A DNA stretch of 64,000 nt from Corynebacterium sputi DSM 45148 (GTDB taxonomy: Bacteria > Actinomycetota > Actinomycetes > Mycobacteriales > Mycobacteriaceae). Of the stretch, positions 45,563 to 54,663 are shown piece after piece. A model generated the notes under the pieces. The model worked only from the letters and a program-made list of their open reading frames with translations. It did not search any database and was not told the DNA's origin. Position 1 is the first letter of the stretch. Each line of letters begins with the position of its first letter. Location: positions 112,878 to 176,877 of the forward strand of contig NZ_ATYV01000003.1 of NCBI RefSeq assembly GCF_000427865.1, read 5' to 3'. A program made the position numbers and the translations under genes.

Positions 45563-46885
45563 GTGACTACCTCAGACAGCCTCCGGCAGCCGACCGACAA
45601 CTCGGAGAAGTGGTTCAACCACGCCCGGAAGGTGATCCCGGGAGGGGTTAACTCCCCAGTCCGGGCCTTCGGCTCCGTCGGCGGCACTCCCAGGTTCATT
45701 GAGTCCGCCCGTGGCTCCCGGCTCACGGACGTTGACGGCAATGAGTACGTCGACCTGGTGTGTTCTTGGGGCCCAATGTTGATGGGCCACGCCCATCCTG
45801 CAGTCGTCGAAGCCGTTCGAGAGGCAGCGACCCGTGGCCTGTCCTTCGGTGCCCCCTGCATCGCAGAGGTGGAACTGGCAGAAGAGATCATCTCGCGGAC
45901 CTCGGTCGATGAGGTTCGTATGGTCAACTCCGGCACCGAGGCCACCATGTCCGCAGTGCGCCTGGCCCGCGGCTTCACCGGACGTAGCAAGGTTCTGAAG
46001 TTCGCTGGTTGCTACCACGGACACGTCGACGCGTTGCTGGCCTCTGCCGGCTCCGGCGTTGCCACCTTCGGTTTGCCGGATTCGCCCGGTGTAACCGGGG
46101 CGTCGGCGGCTGACACGATCGTTGTGCCCTATGGCGACCTCGACGCAGTCCGCGCAGTCTTCGCTGAGAACAAGGGCGAGATCGCCTGCATTATCACCGA
46201 GGCAGCACCGGGCAACATGGGCACCGTTCGCCCCGCTGAGGGCTACAACCAGGCACTTAAGGACATCGCTCACGAGGACGGGGCACTGCTCATCCTCGAT
46301 GAGGTTATGACCGGCTTCCGTACCTCCCGCATGGGTTGGTACGGCGTTGATGGCGTCGTTGGCGACCTGACCACCTTCGGCAAGGTTGTCTCCGGAGGAC
46401 TGCCGGCAGCAGCCTTCGGTGGCCGCGCCGACATCATGCAGCACCTGGCACCCACCGGTCCCGTCTACCAGGCAGGCACCCTGTCCGGAAACCCCGTCGC
46501 CATGGCTGCGGGCCTGGCGAGCCTGCGCTCTGCTGACGAGCTTGTCTACGCCGCAGTTCGCTCCAACGCGGACCGTGTCTCGGGGATCCTCTCGGAGGCA
46601 CTGACCCGTGAGGGCGTCGCTCATCACATGCAGCGCGCCGAGACCTTCCTGTCGATCCGCTTCGCCGAGGGCGAGGGCCATAACTTCGAGCAGATGCAGG
46701 CCGCGGACGTATGGCGTTACCCCGCGTTCTTCCACTCCATGCTGGACCACGGTGTCTCCGCACCGCCGTCGGTGTACGAGACCTGGTTCGTCTCTTCTGC
46801 CATGACCGATTCCGACTTCGAGATCATCGAGAACGCGGCAGGCCACGCGGCCAAGGCCGCCGCATCCGCTTCCCGGGAAGGCTAA
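45563..46885 (+). CDS. hemL: Glutamate-1-semialdehyde 2,1-aminomutase
   Basis: PLP enzyme converting glutamate 1-semialdehyde to ALA. 440 residues: [14 protein letters not shown] near the start, [32 protein letters not shown] lysine in [18 protein letters not shown], and [18 protein letters not shown] 45563 is preferred over ATG 45554 because of the TACGAT box. In C. glutamicum hemE and hemY lie between hemB and hemL; here they do not. gpmB follows after 9 bases. Confidence 0.96.
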   Translation: MTTSDSLRQPTDNSEKWFNHARKVIPGGVNSPVRAFGSVGGTPRFIESARGSRLTDVDGNEYVDLVCSWGPMLMGHAHPAVVEAVREAATRGLSFGAPCIAEVELAEEIISRTSVDEVRMVNSGTEATMSAVRLARGFTGRSKVLKFAGCYHGHVDALLASAGSGVATFGLPDSPGVTGASAADTIVVPYGDLDAVRAVFAENKGEIACIITEAAPGNMGTVRPAEGYNQALKDIAHEDGALLILDEVMTGFRTSRMGWYGVDGVVGDLTTFGKVVSGGLPAAAFGGRADIMQHLAPTGPVYQAGTLSGNPVAMAAGLASLRSADELVYAAVRSNADRVSGILSEALTREGVAHHMQRAETFLSIRFAEGEGHNFEQMQAADVWRYPAFFHSMLDHGVSAPPSVYETWFVSSAMTDSDFEIIENAAGHAAKAAASASREG

Positions 46886-46894
46886 AAAACGACA

Positions 46895-47512
46895 ATGAGT
46901 ACCTCGCCGAACACCGTGGTTCACCTCGTCCGCCACGGTGAGGTCTATAACCCGGAGAAGATTCTCTATGGTCGCCTGCCCGGCTACCGCCTGTCCGATC
47001 GCGGCATGGCCCAGGCCGCTGCGACCGCCGCATCCTTCGCCGGCCACGACATCGCAGCGCTGTACGTGTCTCCGATGCTGCGCACTCAGCAGACGGCCAT
47101 GCCGATCGCGGACATCTCTGGTGTGAAGATCGATACTCGTGAAGAGGTCATCGAGGCTGGAAACTCTTTCGAAGGTCTGCACATTAAGGGCATCGACTCT
47201 GCTTTGTGGAACCCTCGTTACTGGCCGCGACTGCGTCGTCCGTCGGTGCCTAGCTGGGGAGAGCCGTACGAGGAGATCGCGGATCGCATGTTCGACGCCA
47301 TCCACGAGGCACGCGAGCAGGCCGAGGGTCGGGAGGCTGTGATTGTCACGCACCAGCTGTGTGTTGTCGCCGCTGCGCGTCGTGCCCGTGGTCTTCCGCT
47401 TGCGCATAACCCGGCGCAGCGTCAGTGCGATCTGGCGTCGGTGACGTCCTTGGTCTTCCAGGGTCAAAACCTCATCGATGTTCGCTATGCCGAGCCGGCG
47501 CGCGGGCTCTGA
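46895..47512 (+). CDS. gpmB: Histidine phosphatase family protein (GpmB-like)
   Basis: 205 residues: VHLVRHGEVYNPEKILYGRLPG near the start gives the phosphohistidine RHG motif; SPMLRTQQTAMPI and VIVTHQLCVVAAAR supply the rest of the pocket. It is shorter than GpmA and likely a phosphatase of unknown substrate rather than a mutase. It is co-transcribed with hemL and leads into the cytochrome c maturation genes, an order kept in corynebacteria. Confidence 0.88.
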   Translation: MSTSPNTVVHLVRHGEVYNPEKILYGRLPGYRLSDRGMAQAAATAASFAGHDIAALYVSPMLRTQQTAMPIADISGVKIDTREEVIEAGNSFEGLHIKGIDSALWNPRYWPRLRRPSVPSWGEPYEEIADRMFDAIHEAREQAEGREAVIVTHQLCVVAAARRARGLPLAHNPAQRQCDLASVTSLVFQGQNLIDVRYAEPARGL

Positions 47513-47549
47513 TGAGTTCGGATCGCGGGAGTTTTCTGTGAGGAGAAGT

Positions 47550-48158
47550 ATGTTGAAGCGCCTGGCTGCGGCCGCGGCTGCCGTCACCTTCGCTACGGGC
47601 GCCTTGGTTGCCTGTGGAGATGACTCGATTCAGGGTCATGATGCGGTAGCCATCGGCGGCCAGTTCGAGTTCGTGTCCCCTGGTGGGCAGACCGTCATCG
47701 AATACGCACCGGAGGACCGTGCGCCCATCGCGGACGTCTACGGCCCGGACTTGATGAACCCCGACGATGACGTCAGCCTGGCTGACTTCGAGGGCGAGAT
47801 GGTTGTCCTCAACGCCTGGGGTCAGTGGTGTGCTCCCTGCCGCAGTGAGACTGATGATCTGCAGGCGGTGCACGAGAAGATGGAAGAGGCGGGCTACGGC
47901 ACGATGCTCGGCATCAATGTCCGTGACAACGTGATGAGCGCGCCCCAGGACTTTAAGAACGACAACGGGGTGACCTACCCGTCGATTTATGACCCGCCGT
48001 TCATGAACGCCTCCGCTCTTGGCGGCGTTCCGGCATCGGTCATCCCGACCACGATCATCCTCGACCGGCAGCACCGCCCGGCCGTGGTGATTCTCCGTGA
48101 GACCACCGAACCCGAGTTGTGGGACCTGGTTGAGCAGGTCGCTTCGGAGGAGCAGTGA
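47550..48158 (+). CDS. TlpA/ResA-like thiol-disulfide lipoprotein
   Basis: 202 residues: signal peptide with lipobox ATGALVAC (Cys near residue 24), then a thioredoxin domain with WGQWCAPCRSETDDL, the WCxPC active site, and cis-Pro region GGVPASVIPTTIIL. It probably keeps apocytochrome c cysteines reduced outside the membrane, receiving electrons from CcdA. AGGAG is 4-5 nt before the ATG. The next start overlaps its stop. Confidence 0.93.
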   Translation: MLKRLAAAAAAVTFATGALVACGDDSIQGHDAVAIGGQFEFVSPGGQTVIEYAPEDRAPIADVYGPDLMNPDDDVSLADFEGEMVVLNAWGQWCAPCRSETDDLQAVHEKMEEAGYGTMLGINVRDNVMSAPQDFKNDNGVTYPSIYDPPFMNASALGGVPASVIPTTIILDRQHRPAVVILRETTEPELWDLVEQVASEEQ

Positions 48159-48964
48159 ATTCACTGGTTCTGGCGCAAGGAGTTGGCACTGCCTTCTCTG
48201 ATGCAGCAGCCACCGGCCCGTTCCTGATCGGTTTGATGGCGGCGTTGGCAGCGGGCTTGGTCTCGTTCGCCAGCCCGTGTGTCATCCCACTGGTTCCCGG
48301 ATACGTGTCGTACCTGTCTGGAATCTCCGGGGCTGACCCGGAGAACGGCGAAGAAACACATGCTTCCCGACGTTCAGCGCGCGCACGCGCTGGCGGCGCC
48401 GCACTCCTCTTCGTGTTGGGCTTCACCATCATTTTCGTGTTGGGGTCGGCCTCGATTTTCGGGATGATTTCTGTCTTGCGGCTGAATCAGCAGGTGCTGA
48501 CCGTCGGCGGCGGCGTGATCATGATCCTCATGGGTATCGCCTTTATGGGCTTTGTCCCGTTCTTGCAGCGCGATACCAGGATGGCTCCGAAGAAACTGGC
48601 TACCTGGGTGGGCGCTCCGGTGCTCGGTGGTGTGTTTGCTCTGGGCTGGACGCCGTGTCTCGGGCCGACGTTGATCGGCATCATGTCGATCGCCGCTGGT
48701 ACCGACGGCATCACCGCAGCCAGGGGAGTAGTCATGATCGTGGCGTACTGCCTCGGTCTTGGTCTTCCGTTCATTCTGGTGGCGCTCGGCTCGGTTTCGG
48801 CCATGCGAAGCGTGGACTGGCTGCGGAAGCATTCGCGTCAGATCCAGTTCGCCGGCGGCATCATGATGGTGCTGGTCGGACTGGCACTCGTCACCGGCCT
48901 GTGGGACATCTTCATCTCTTGGGTCCAGGCACGCTTCATCAGCGACACCATTCTGTTTATCTAG
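48155..48964 (+). CDS. ccdA: Cytochrome c biogenesis protein CcdA
   Basis: Membrane thiol transporter (DsbD core family) carrying reducing power from thioredoxin to the TlpA-like lipoprotein. 269 residues, six membrane helices; the redox cysteines are in FASPCVIPLVPGY and LGWTPCLGPTLIG. The loop after helix 1 includes a variable basic stretch EETHASRRSARARAGG whose DNA carries the 12-mer repeat core in reverse; this may be chance. The GTG overlaps the upstream stop. Confidence 0.94.
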   Translation: MNSLVLAQGVGTAFSDAAATGPFLIGLMAALAAGLVSFASPCVIPLVPGYVSYLSGISGADPENGEETHASRRSARARAGGAALLFVLGFTIIFVLGSASIFGMISVLRLNQQVLTVGGGVIMILMGIAFMGFVPFLQRDTRMAPKKLATWVGAPVLGGVFALGWTPCLGPTLIGIMSIAAGTDGITAARGVVMIVAYCLGLGLPFILVALGSVSAMRSVDWLRKHSRQIQFAGGIMMVLVGLALVTGLWDIFISWVQARFISDTILFI

Positions 48965-49037
48965 TCAGAGGTTTCCGCGGGTAGCGTTGCACCGGCGGTA
49001 AAACCACCGGGTTCCCGTCGGAAAGGGGTTCCACACC

Positions 49038-50717
49038 ATGTCCAGCGCAGGTACCAGACAAGGCTCCAGTGCGGGATCGGTCTGGCACAAGATCATGCGG
49101 CCGATTCGGTCTGCGTGGCGGTGGTTGACGAGCATGCGCACGGCACTGATCCTGCTGTTCCTGCTGGCGTTCGCCGCGGTTCCAGGTGCACTGCTGCCGC
49201 AGCGTTCCCTCAATGAGTCCAATGTCATCGAGTACATCGAGAACAATGGACGTACCGCTGAGATCTTCGACCAGCTCCAGCTTTTCGACGTCTTCTCTTC
49301 CGTCTGGTTCACTGCCATTTACGCGCTGCTCTTTATATCCCTGATCGGATGTATCTTGCCGCGAACGGTGGACCACTGGAAGGCGATGCGGACCCCGCCG
49401 GCCCGTGCTCCGAAGAATCTCAGTCGTCTGCCGATGTTTGATGAGGGGACCGTCGAGAAGCCTCTCGATGACGTCCTCGAGGACGTGAACTCCCGGCTGA
49501 AGCGCTGGCACCGCACGGATTCAACCCCGGCGGATGACCGTGGCGGGGCGCACTCCGTCGCCGCAGAGCGCGGCTACCTGCGTGAATTTGGAAACCTGGT
49601 GTTCCACCTTGGTCTGGTGTTCCTACTGCTGACTGTCGCGCTGGGACGCCTAGTCTATTATGAGGGCCAGGTCATTATTACGACCGCTACCGGTACCGAG
49701 ATCGATGATCCGGCCGTGGAGCAGGCAACGTCGCAGCCTTTCTGCAACACCGCTGTGGCGAACTTCGACTCCTTCCGGCACGGCAACCTCTTTGACGGTT
49801 CCGGCGACCTGATGAACGTCTACTGCTTCCTGCCGGAGACTTTTATCGGCGATTACCTGCCGAATGGACAGGCCGAGATGTTCAACTCCACCGTGCGTTT
49901 CGCCGAGGGCGAGGACATCCGTAAGCCGGTCGAGGAGTGGGAGGTCCAGGAGGTTCGAGTCAACGAACCGCTGCGTATCTCCGGTGACCGCGTCTACCTG
50001 CAGGGTCATGGTTTCTCCCCGGTCATGCGAGTGACCTGGCCGAACGGTGAGTCTCGCACTCAGGTGATGCAGTTCCGCCCGGATGACGTGACATTCTTCC
50101 TGTCCTCGGGAGCAATGCGCTTCGACCCGCCGGCGGGTATGTACCCGGATCTCTTTGAGCGTCGTCAGAATCAGATCGCTCTTGAGGGCCTGTTTGCTCC
50201 GACGGCGGAGTGGAGCGGAGACAACGGTGAACTGCTGCAGTCGTCCTACCCAGCGATGAATGACCCCGCTGTCGCTATCGACATCTACCGCGGTGACGCA
50301 GGCCTGGACTCCGGCACGAGCCAGAGCATCTGGAGCCTCGACCCGGTCCTGACCCACTCCGGTGAACTGGAGAAGCAGGAACGCGTCAACCTCAGCGAGG
50401 GTGAAAGCGTGGAGCTGGATGACGGCACCACTGTGGAATTCCTCGGTGCCAAGGAGTTCGCGAACTTCCAGGTTTCCCATGACCCAACCCAGAACTGGGT
50501 GCTGGTCTCGACGATCGCAATGATGGGCGGCCTAGTGATCTCCCTGGCAGTGAAGCGACGTCGCCTGTGGGTCCGCTCTTGGGACAACGGTGATGGCACG
50601 ACCCGCGTTGAGTTCGGTGGCCTGGCGCGCACCGACCGCGCCGGTTGGGGAGACGAGTTCGACACGTTCGTCCGTGAAGTCCTCGGCCGCCCCGAACCCG
50701 AAGACGACGAGAACTAA
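49038..50717 (+). CDS. resB: Cytochrome c biogenesis protein ResB
   Basis: 559-residue System II component: three N-terminal membrane helices (about 30-48, 82-102, 180-202), a large extracytoplasmic domain, and a last helix (~490-510). Typical features are RTALILLFLLAFAAVPGALLPQR and LREFGNLVFHLGLVFLLLTVALG in outline. With CcsA it exports haem and ligates it to apocytochrome c. GGAAAGGGG precedes the ATG. Confidence 0.94.
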   Translation: MSSAGTRQGSSAGSVWHKIMRPIRSAWRWLTSMRTALILLFLLAFAAVPGALLPQRSLNESNVIEYIENNGRTAEIFDQLQLFDVFSSVWFTAIYALLFISLIGCILPRTVDHWKAMRTPPARAPKNLSRLPMFDEGTVEKPLDDVLEDVNSRLKRWHRTDSTPADDRGGAHSVAAERGYLREFGNLVFHLGLVFLLLTVALGRLVYYEGQVIITTATGTEIDDPAVEQATSQPFCNTAVANFDSFRHGNLFDGSGDLMNVYCFLPETFIGDYLPNGQAEMFNSTVRFAEGEDIRKPVEEWEVQEVRVNEPLRISGDRVYLQGHGFSPVMRVTWPNGESRTQVMQFRPDDVTFFLSSGAMRFDPPAGMYPDLFERRQNQIALEGLFAPTAEWSGDNGELLQSSYPAMNDPAVAIDIYRGDAGLDSGTSQSIWSLDPVLTHSGELEKQERVNLSEGESVELDDGTTVEFLGAKEFANFQVSHDPTQNWVLVSTIAMMGGLVISLAVKRRRLWVRSWDNGDGTTRVEFGGLARTDRAGWGDEFDTFVREVLGRPEPEDDEN

Positions 50718-50839
50718 GGGTTCACACACCCCGGTAGTAGCCTGACCTAACCCAATAATTGGGAAAAGGCCGTGGCCCGACTACCGTGGGTCTGCAGAAA
50801 TAAACAACAGCTAGACCAAACCCCGCGTGGAGGTTCGGA

Positions 50840-51904
50840 ATGCCGGTCAACAGCACGCTCGCATATTTCTCGGACTTGTCCTTCCGGACAGCGTTCGTGA
50901 TCTACGTGATCGCACTACTCTTCTTCATCGCCTATTACATCCGCCAGAAGTCGGCTGTGGACGCGAAGGAAGAACTCGGAGCCCAGCAGAAGGCACTTGT
51001 CTCGGTCGGAGCCGATTCCGCCGATGCCGCGCCCGGTGAATCAACCTCAGACGTTGATGCCGATGGCAAGGACAACGGAAAGAACCGGCGACGTCGGGGC
51101 GAAGATGCGCCGGTAACGCAGGAGGACGTCGAGAAGCGCGAAAAGCGTGCCGACACCTTCGGCACCTGGGGCGAAATGATCCTCTACGTCGGCATCGCCG
51201 TGCACATCGCTTCGGTGTTCCTGCGTGGTCTGTCTGCGGGACGCTTCCCGTGGGGCAACATGTACGAGTACATTTCGATCTTCTGTGCCATCGCCTTGGC
51301 AGTCGCCGCAGTGGTCCTGCGCAACCGTGAGTACCGCGTCTTCTGGCCGTTTATCCTCACCGGTGTGCTGATCCTGATGTTCTATGGCGGCACTGCACTG
51401 TATTCCGAGTCCGCTCCGGTGGTCCCGGCGCTGCAGTCCTTCTGGTTCCCGATCCATGTCTCCACGGTGGTTATCGGTGCCTCGATCTTCCTGATCTCCG
51501 GCTTCGCCTCCCTGCTGTACCTGATCCGCATGGGTCAGCCGATGGGCAAGGAGAAGGGCATCATGGGCGCGATCGCCAAGCCGTTGCCCTCCGCCAAGAA
51601 GCTCGACACGGTTGCTTACCGCACCGCGATTTGGGCGTTCCCGCTGTTCACCCTCGGCATTGTCCTCGGCGCCATTTGGGCCGAAGCTGCCTGGGGTCGC
51701 TTCTGGGGCTGGGACCCGAAGGAGACGGTCTCGTTCGTCACCTGGATCCTCTACGCCGGTTACCTGCACGCACGTGCAACCTCCGGTTGGAAGAACCAGA
51801 TGGCAGCGTGGATCAACATCGTGGCGTTTGCGACGAACATCTTCAACTTGTTCTTCATCAACATCGTGGTCTCCGGACTGCACTCCTACGCAGGGCTGAA
51901 CTGA
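50840..51904 (+). CDS. Cytochrome c synthase subunit CcsA/CcsB (ResC)
   Basis: 354 residues with an extended charged segment (~35-95) and about eight membrane helices. The haem-handling WWD motif is in WGRFWGWDPKETVSFVTWI; conserved His lies in WFPIHVSTVVIGAS and VSGLHSYAGLN. It partners ResB. A perfect palindrome CCCAAT-A-ATTGGG (50751-50763) lies upstream in the 122-bp gap. AGGTTCGGA is a weak ribosome binding site. Confidence 0.95.
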   Translation: MPVNSTLAYFSDLSFRTAFVIYVIALLFFIAYYIRQKSAVDAKEELGAQQKALVSVGADSADAAPGESTSDVDADGKDNGKNRRRRGEDAPVTQEDVEKREKRADTFGTWGEMILYVGIAVHIASVFLRGLSAGRFPWGNMYEYISIFCAIALAVAAVVLRNREYRVFWPFILTGVLILMFYGGTALYSESAPVVPALQSFWFPIHVSTVVIGASIFLISGFASLLYLIRMGQPMGKEKGIMGAIAKPLPSAKKLDTVAYRTAIWAFPLFTLGIVLGAIWAEAAWGRFWGWDPKETVSFVTWILYAGYLHARATSGWKNQMAAWINIVAFATNIFNLFFINIVVSGLHSYAGLN

Positions 51905-51905
51905 C

Positions 51906-52316
51906 ATGGGACGCGGAATTCTCGGACTCGCGGCGTTTTTCCTCGTCACTGGAGTCGCTTTCACACTGATGGCTCCCGGTGGCCTCGGTGAGCCGACGAT
52001 CGCCCTTGGTGTCATCGTTGCCTTGGCTGCACTGTTCCCGGAGAACTGGATCGCTGGACTGGCAAACAAGATGTGGCGCTGGATCGCGGCAGTGCTGCTG
52101 GTTCTCGGTGGCATCGTGACGATCCTCGACTGGGGTCTGTACCTCGGCAAGTTCTGGGACGTCGTCTCGGTCGTGCTGTTCTTCGGTGGTTTCGCGGTGC
52201 TTCTGCTGCACGCACTGGCTTATTGGCGCGTGGAGTCCGCGGAGGACACGGACCTGGATGACCCCGACGACTCCGATGAGGCAATCGGAGTCAGCACCCG
52301 TCGCGAGGCGAAGTAG
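51906..52316 (+). CDS. Conserved membrane protein after ccsA
   Basis: 136 residues with four hydrophobic helices (about 3-22, 28-45, 57-75, 84-106) and an acidic tail SAEDTDLDDPDDSDEA. It begins one base after the ccsA stop, so it is co-translated with the cytochrome c genes; a comparable gene follows ccsA in other corynebacteria. No function known. Confidence 0.78.
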   Translation: MGRGILGLAAFFLVTGVAFTLMAPGGLGEPTIALGVIVALAALFPENWIAGLANKMWRWIAAVLLVLGGIVTILDWGLYLGKFWDVVSVVLFFGGFAVLLLHALAYWRVESAEDTDLDDPDDSDEAIGVSTRREAK

Positions 52317-52322
52317 CGCACC

Positions 52323-53339
52323 ATGCGTGTCTTGGTCACCGGCGGTGCCGGATTCATCGGATCCAACTTCGTGCTGCGCACCCTGGCCACTCGGCCGGAC
52401 ACCAGCGTGACCGTTCTGGACGCATTCACGTACGCGGCTAATCCCGCGTTCTTGCGCACCGACCCCACCGACCCGGATAGCGGGTATGTGTGTGAGGTCG
52501 TGCGCGGCGACATCTGTGATGCCGCGCTTGTTAATGAACTCGTGCCGCTGCACGACGTCGTCGTGCACTTCGCCGCCGAGTCCCACAACGACAACTCGCT
52601 TATCGACGCTCACCCCTTCGTCCGCACCAACGTCGACGGGACCGTCACCCTCATTCAGGCCTGTACGGAGCATGACGTCCGGTTCCACCACATCTCCACG
52701 GACGAGGTGTTCGGGGACCTAGAGCTCGATGACCCAGCCCGGTTTACCCCGGAGACTCCATACCGGCCTTCGAGCCCGTATTCCGCCTCGAAGGCATCTG
52801 CGGATCATTTCGTTCGCGCCTGGGTTCGTTCCCATGGGCTTCGTGCGACTATCTCGAACTGCTCGAACAACTACGGACCGCGCCAGCATCCGGAGAAGTT
52901 CATCCCGCGTCAGGTCTGCGGTCTTATCGATGGGGTGCGCCCTCGTCTCTATGGCGACGGCAAGAACGTCCGAGACTGGATCCACGTGGATGATCACAAT
53001 GACGCGGTATGGGCAGTGATCGATCGTGGGCAGATCGGCGGAACCTACCTGATCGGGGCGGATGGGGAACGCTCGAACCTCGAAGTTGTCGGCGACGTAG
53101 TGGAGGCTTTCGGCCGAGACCGCGACGACTTCACCAGGGTCACCGACCGCCCAGGCCACGATCTGCGCTACGCGATCGACCCCACCTCGGTCCTCGAACT
53201 CGGCTGGAGGCCGGCGCACCCCGACTTTGCTGAAGGCCTGGCGCAGACCGTCCAGTGGTACCGGGACAATCAGTCGCTGTGGCGAGATGCGCTCGCGGCT
53301 GCAGAGGCCAAGTACGCGGAGTCTGAGCGCGAACTCTGA
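52323..53339 (+). CDS. rmlB: dTDP-glucose 4,6-dehydratase
   Basis: Second dTDP-rhamnose enzyme. 338 residues of the SDR extended family: VTGGAGFIGSNFVLRTLA at the start, VVHFAAESHNDNSL, HISTDEVFGDL (catalytic Asp-Glu), YSASKASADHFVRAW with Tyr and Lys, and NCSNNYGPRQHPEKFIPR. It supplies the sugar precursor for the rhamnose linker joining arabinogalactan to peptidoglycan. It starts 6 bases after the preceding gene, close enough for co-transcription with the ccs operon. rmlC and rmlA follow after a 673-bp gap. Confidence 0.95.
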   Translation: MRVLVTGGAGFIGSNFVLRTLATRPDTSVTVLDAFTYAANPAFLRTDPTDPDSGYVCEVVRGDICDAALVNELVPLHDVVVHFAAESHNDNSLIDAHPFVRTNVDGTVTLIQACTEHDVRFHHISTDEVFGDLELDDPARFTPETPYRPSSPYSASKASADHFVRAWVRSHGLRATISNCSNNYGPRQHPEKFIPRQVCGLIDGVRPRLYGDGKNVRDWIHVDDHNDAVWAVIDRGQIGGTYLIGADGERSNLEVVGDVVEAFGRDRDDFTRVTDRPGHDLRYAIDPTSVLELGWRPAHPDFAEGLAQTVQWYRDNQSLWRDALAAAEAKYAESEREL

Positions 53340-53653
53340 GCTAGGCAGTGCCTTCGGCATTAGAGGTTTTTGGTGTCCCGCGAACGGTGTCGAGCGGGGT
53401 ATGACATCTGCTTTGGCGCAACTGTTTTCGCCCCTGTCGCCAAGTGTCGACGATCTACGGGGGTAATTTCTTTGGCGAACACTGTTGACTGTTCAATGTC
53501 CCTATCTGCGACTTTAAGGCGAACGCTGTTAATCGGGCTACCCCATTCATCGTGTGTGATTGATAAACGCATTAACGGTTGTACTGTGGTCCCGGTGAGA
53601 GCCTGACGCGGGCCCTCAAATCGTCTGAACCACACCACTTTTAGGAGACACAT
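53340..53653. promoter_or_regulatory. Intergenic region with three related operator-like repeats
   Basis: No gene is visible. TTTGGCGCAACTGTTTTCG (53412-53430), TTTGGCGAACACTGTTGACT (53471-53490) and AAGGCGAACGCTGTTAATC (53516-53534) share GGCG-AAC-x-CTGTT. AACACTGTT is an imperfect dyad. They stand upstream of the start-less repeat ORF and look like binding sites for one regulator. Confidence 0.4.
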
Positions 53654-53905
53654 AAGTCTTTTGACGCCTTTGAGGGCTTCCCGGACATTGCAGGATCGAT
53701 CAAGGACGCCCTGGAGGGCCTCTTCGACGACGGAAGCCTCGGCGACGGCAGCCTGGGCGAAGAAAGCCTCGGCGGCGATAATGACACCGAGGGTACCGAC
53801 GTCAAGCCTGAGGGCCCCTCGTTGGGTGGAAGCCTCGGCGACTTCGACTTCGACTTCGGTGGCAGCCTGGGTGGAGACCTCGGCGACGAGGACCCGACCG
53901 AGTAG
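53654..53905 (+). pseudogene. Acidic GSLG-repeat small protein, start codon lost (ATG to AAG)
   Basis: An open frame runs from an in-frame TAG at 53642 to tandem TAG stops at 53903. It reads SFDAFEGFPDIAGSIKDALE, then Gly-Ser-Leu-Gly repeats (DDGSLGDGSLGEESLGGD, later GPSLGGSLGDFDFDFGGSLG) and an acidic end. AGGAG at 53643-53647 is correctly spaced for a start at 53654-53656, but that codon is AAG; no ATG, GTG or TTG exists in this frame. About 83 residues would be made. It is either a recent null mutation, a sequencing error, or a non-standard start. The short helical N-terminus plus GSLG repeats recall small envelope peptides of corynebacteria. Confidence 0.5.
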
Positions 53906-53999
53906 TAGGTCTTGAGCTTGCATTGATCCCGTCGACCACATGGTCGGCGGGTTCTTTCATGTCCGGGGGAGAGCAGCGGAATCGTTTGGAGAGAGAAGC

Positions 54000-54005
54000 T
54001 ACGGT
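54000..54005 (+). promoter_or_regulatory. -10 box of leaderless rmlC transcript
   Basis: TACGGT ends 7 nt before the rmlC ATG. Confidence 0.5.
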
Positions 54006-54012
54006 TGTATCC

Positions 54013-54663
54013 ATGACTGAACGCGGAGAATATCTACCCACGTCCATCGACGGTGTCCACGTCTTCGAACCCGTCATCCACGAGGATTCCCGGGGTTCAT
54101 TTCATGAGTGGTTCAAGGCCGATGGTTTCGCTGAGGCAGTGGGGTACCCATTCATCCCGGAGCAGGCGAACATGAGCGTCTCTGCCGCCGGTGTCGTCCG
54201 CGGTATTCACTTTGCAGACGTTCCTCCGGGCCAGGCCAAGATGGTCACGTGTGCGGCTGGTGCAGTTAGTGACGTCATCATTGATCTGCGTCGTGGCTCC
54301 GACACGTACTTGCAGCACATTGTGGTGGAACTTAATGCCGAGACCCGGAAGATTGTCTACCTGCCGGTGGGAGTGGGGCATGCGTTTATCTCGCACGTCG
54401 ATGGCTCGGTTGTCACGTACTTCACCTCGACTGGATATGACCCCGGCATTGAGCACACGCTGAACATTCATGATGAGGCGCTCGGCATTGACGTCGCGGC
54501 GATTCTTGGTGAGGTCTCTGAGGTCACCTCTGATCGTGACGCGGACGCACCGGGCCTCTCTGAGGTGGAACACCGACTTCCAGAGTGGAGCGAGTGTCAG
54601 TCTCTCGAGCGAGAGATGAAGGACTTGTGGGCAATGTCCAATGAGGAAGACGCGGGCCTGTGA
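54013..54663 (+). CDS. rmlC: dTDP-4-dehydrorhamnose 3,5-epimerase-like protein
   Basis: 216 residues, cupin fold: [41 protein letters not shown] with the catalytic His, [16 protein letters not shown], and [21 protein letters not shown] with the catalytic Tyr region. In C. glutamicum RmlC is the front half of an RmlC-RmlD fusion; here the protein stops after the epimerase plus a short tail and no rmlD is in the window. ATG 54013 follows TACGGT by 7 nt. Its stop overlaps the rmlA start. Confidence 0.92.
   Translation: MTERGEYLPTSIDGVHVFEPVIHEDSRGSFHEWFKADGFAEAVGYPFIPEQANMSVSAAGVVRGIHFADVPPGQAKMVTCAAGAVSDVIIDLRRGSDTYLQHIVVELNAETRKIVYLPVGVGHAFISHVDGSVVTYFTSTGYDPGIEHTLNIHDEALGIDVAAILGEVSEVTSDRDADAPGLSEVEHRLPEWSECQSLEREMKDLWAMSNEEDAGL

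Noticed and set aside
45572..47587. 671-codon antisense ORF opposite hemL-gpmB
   Set aside because: Spans two real genes on the other strand without any domain.
48361..48372. Reverse repeat core within ccdA
   Set aside because: 12/12 match but no leader; it lies in a variable loop, so kept only as a remark.
50733..50751. DtxR-like site before ccsA
   Set aside because: Only about 13 of 19 matches with one poor half; not reported as a feature.
53661..53915. 84-codon TTG-start ORF over the GSLG region
   Set aside because: Thr/Ser/Arg-rich shadow frame; the GSLG frame has clear repeats and a matched ribosome binding site position.
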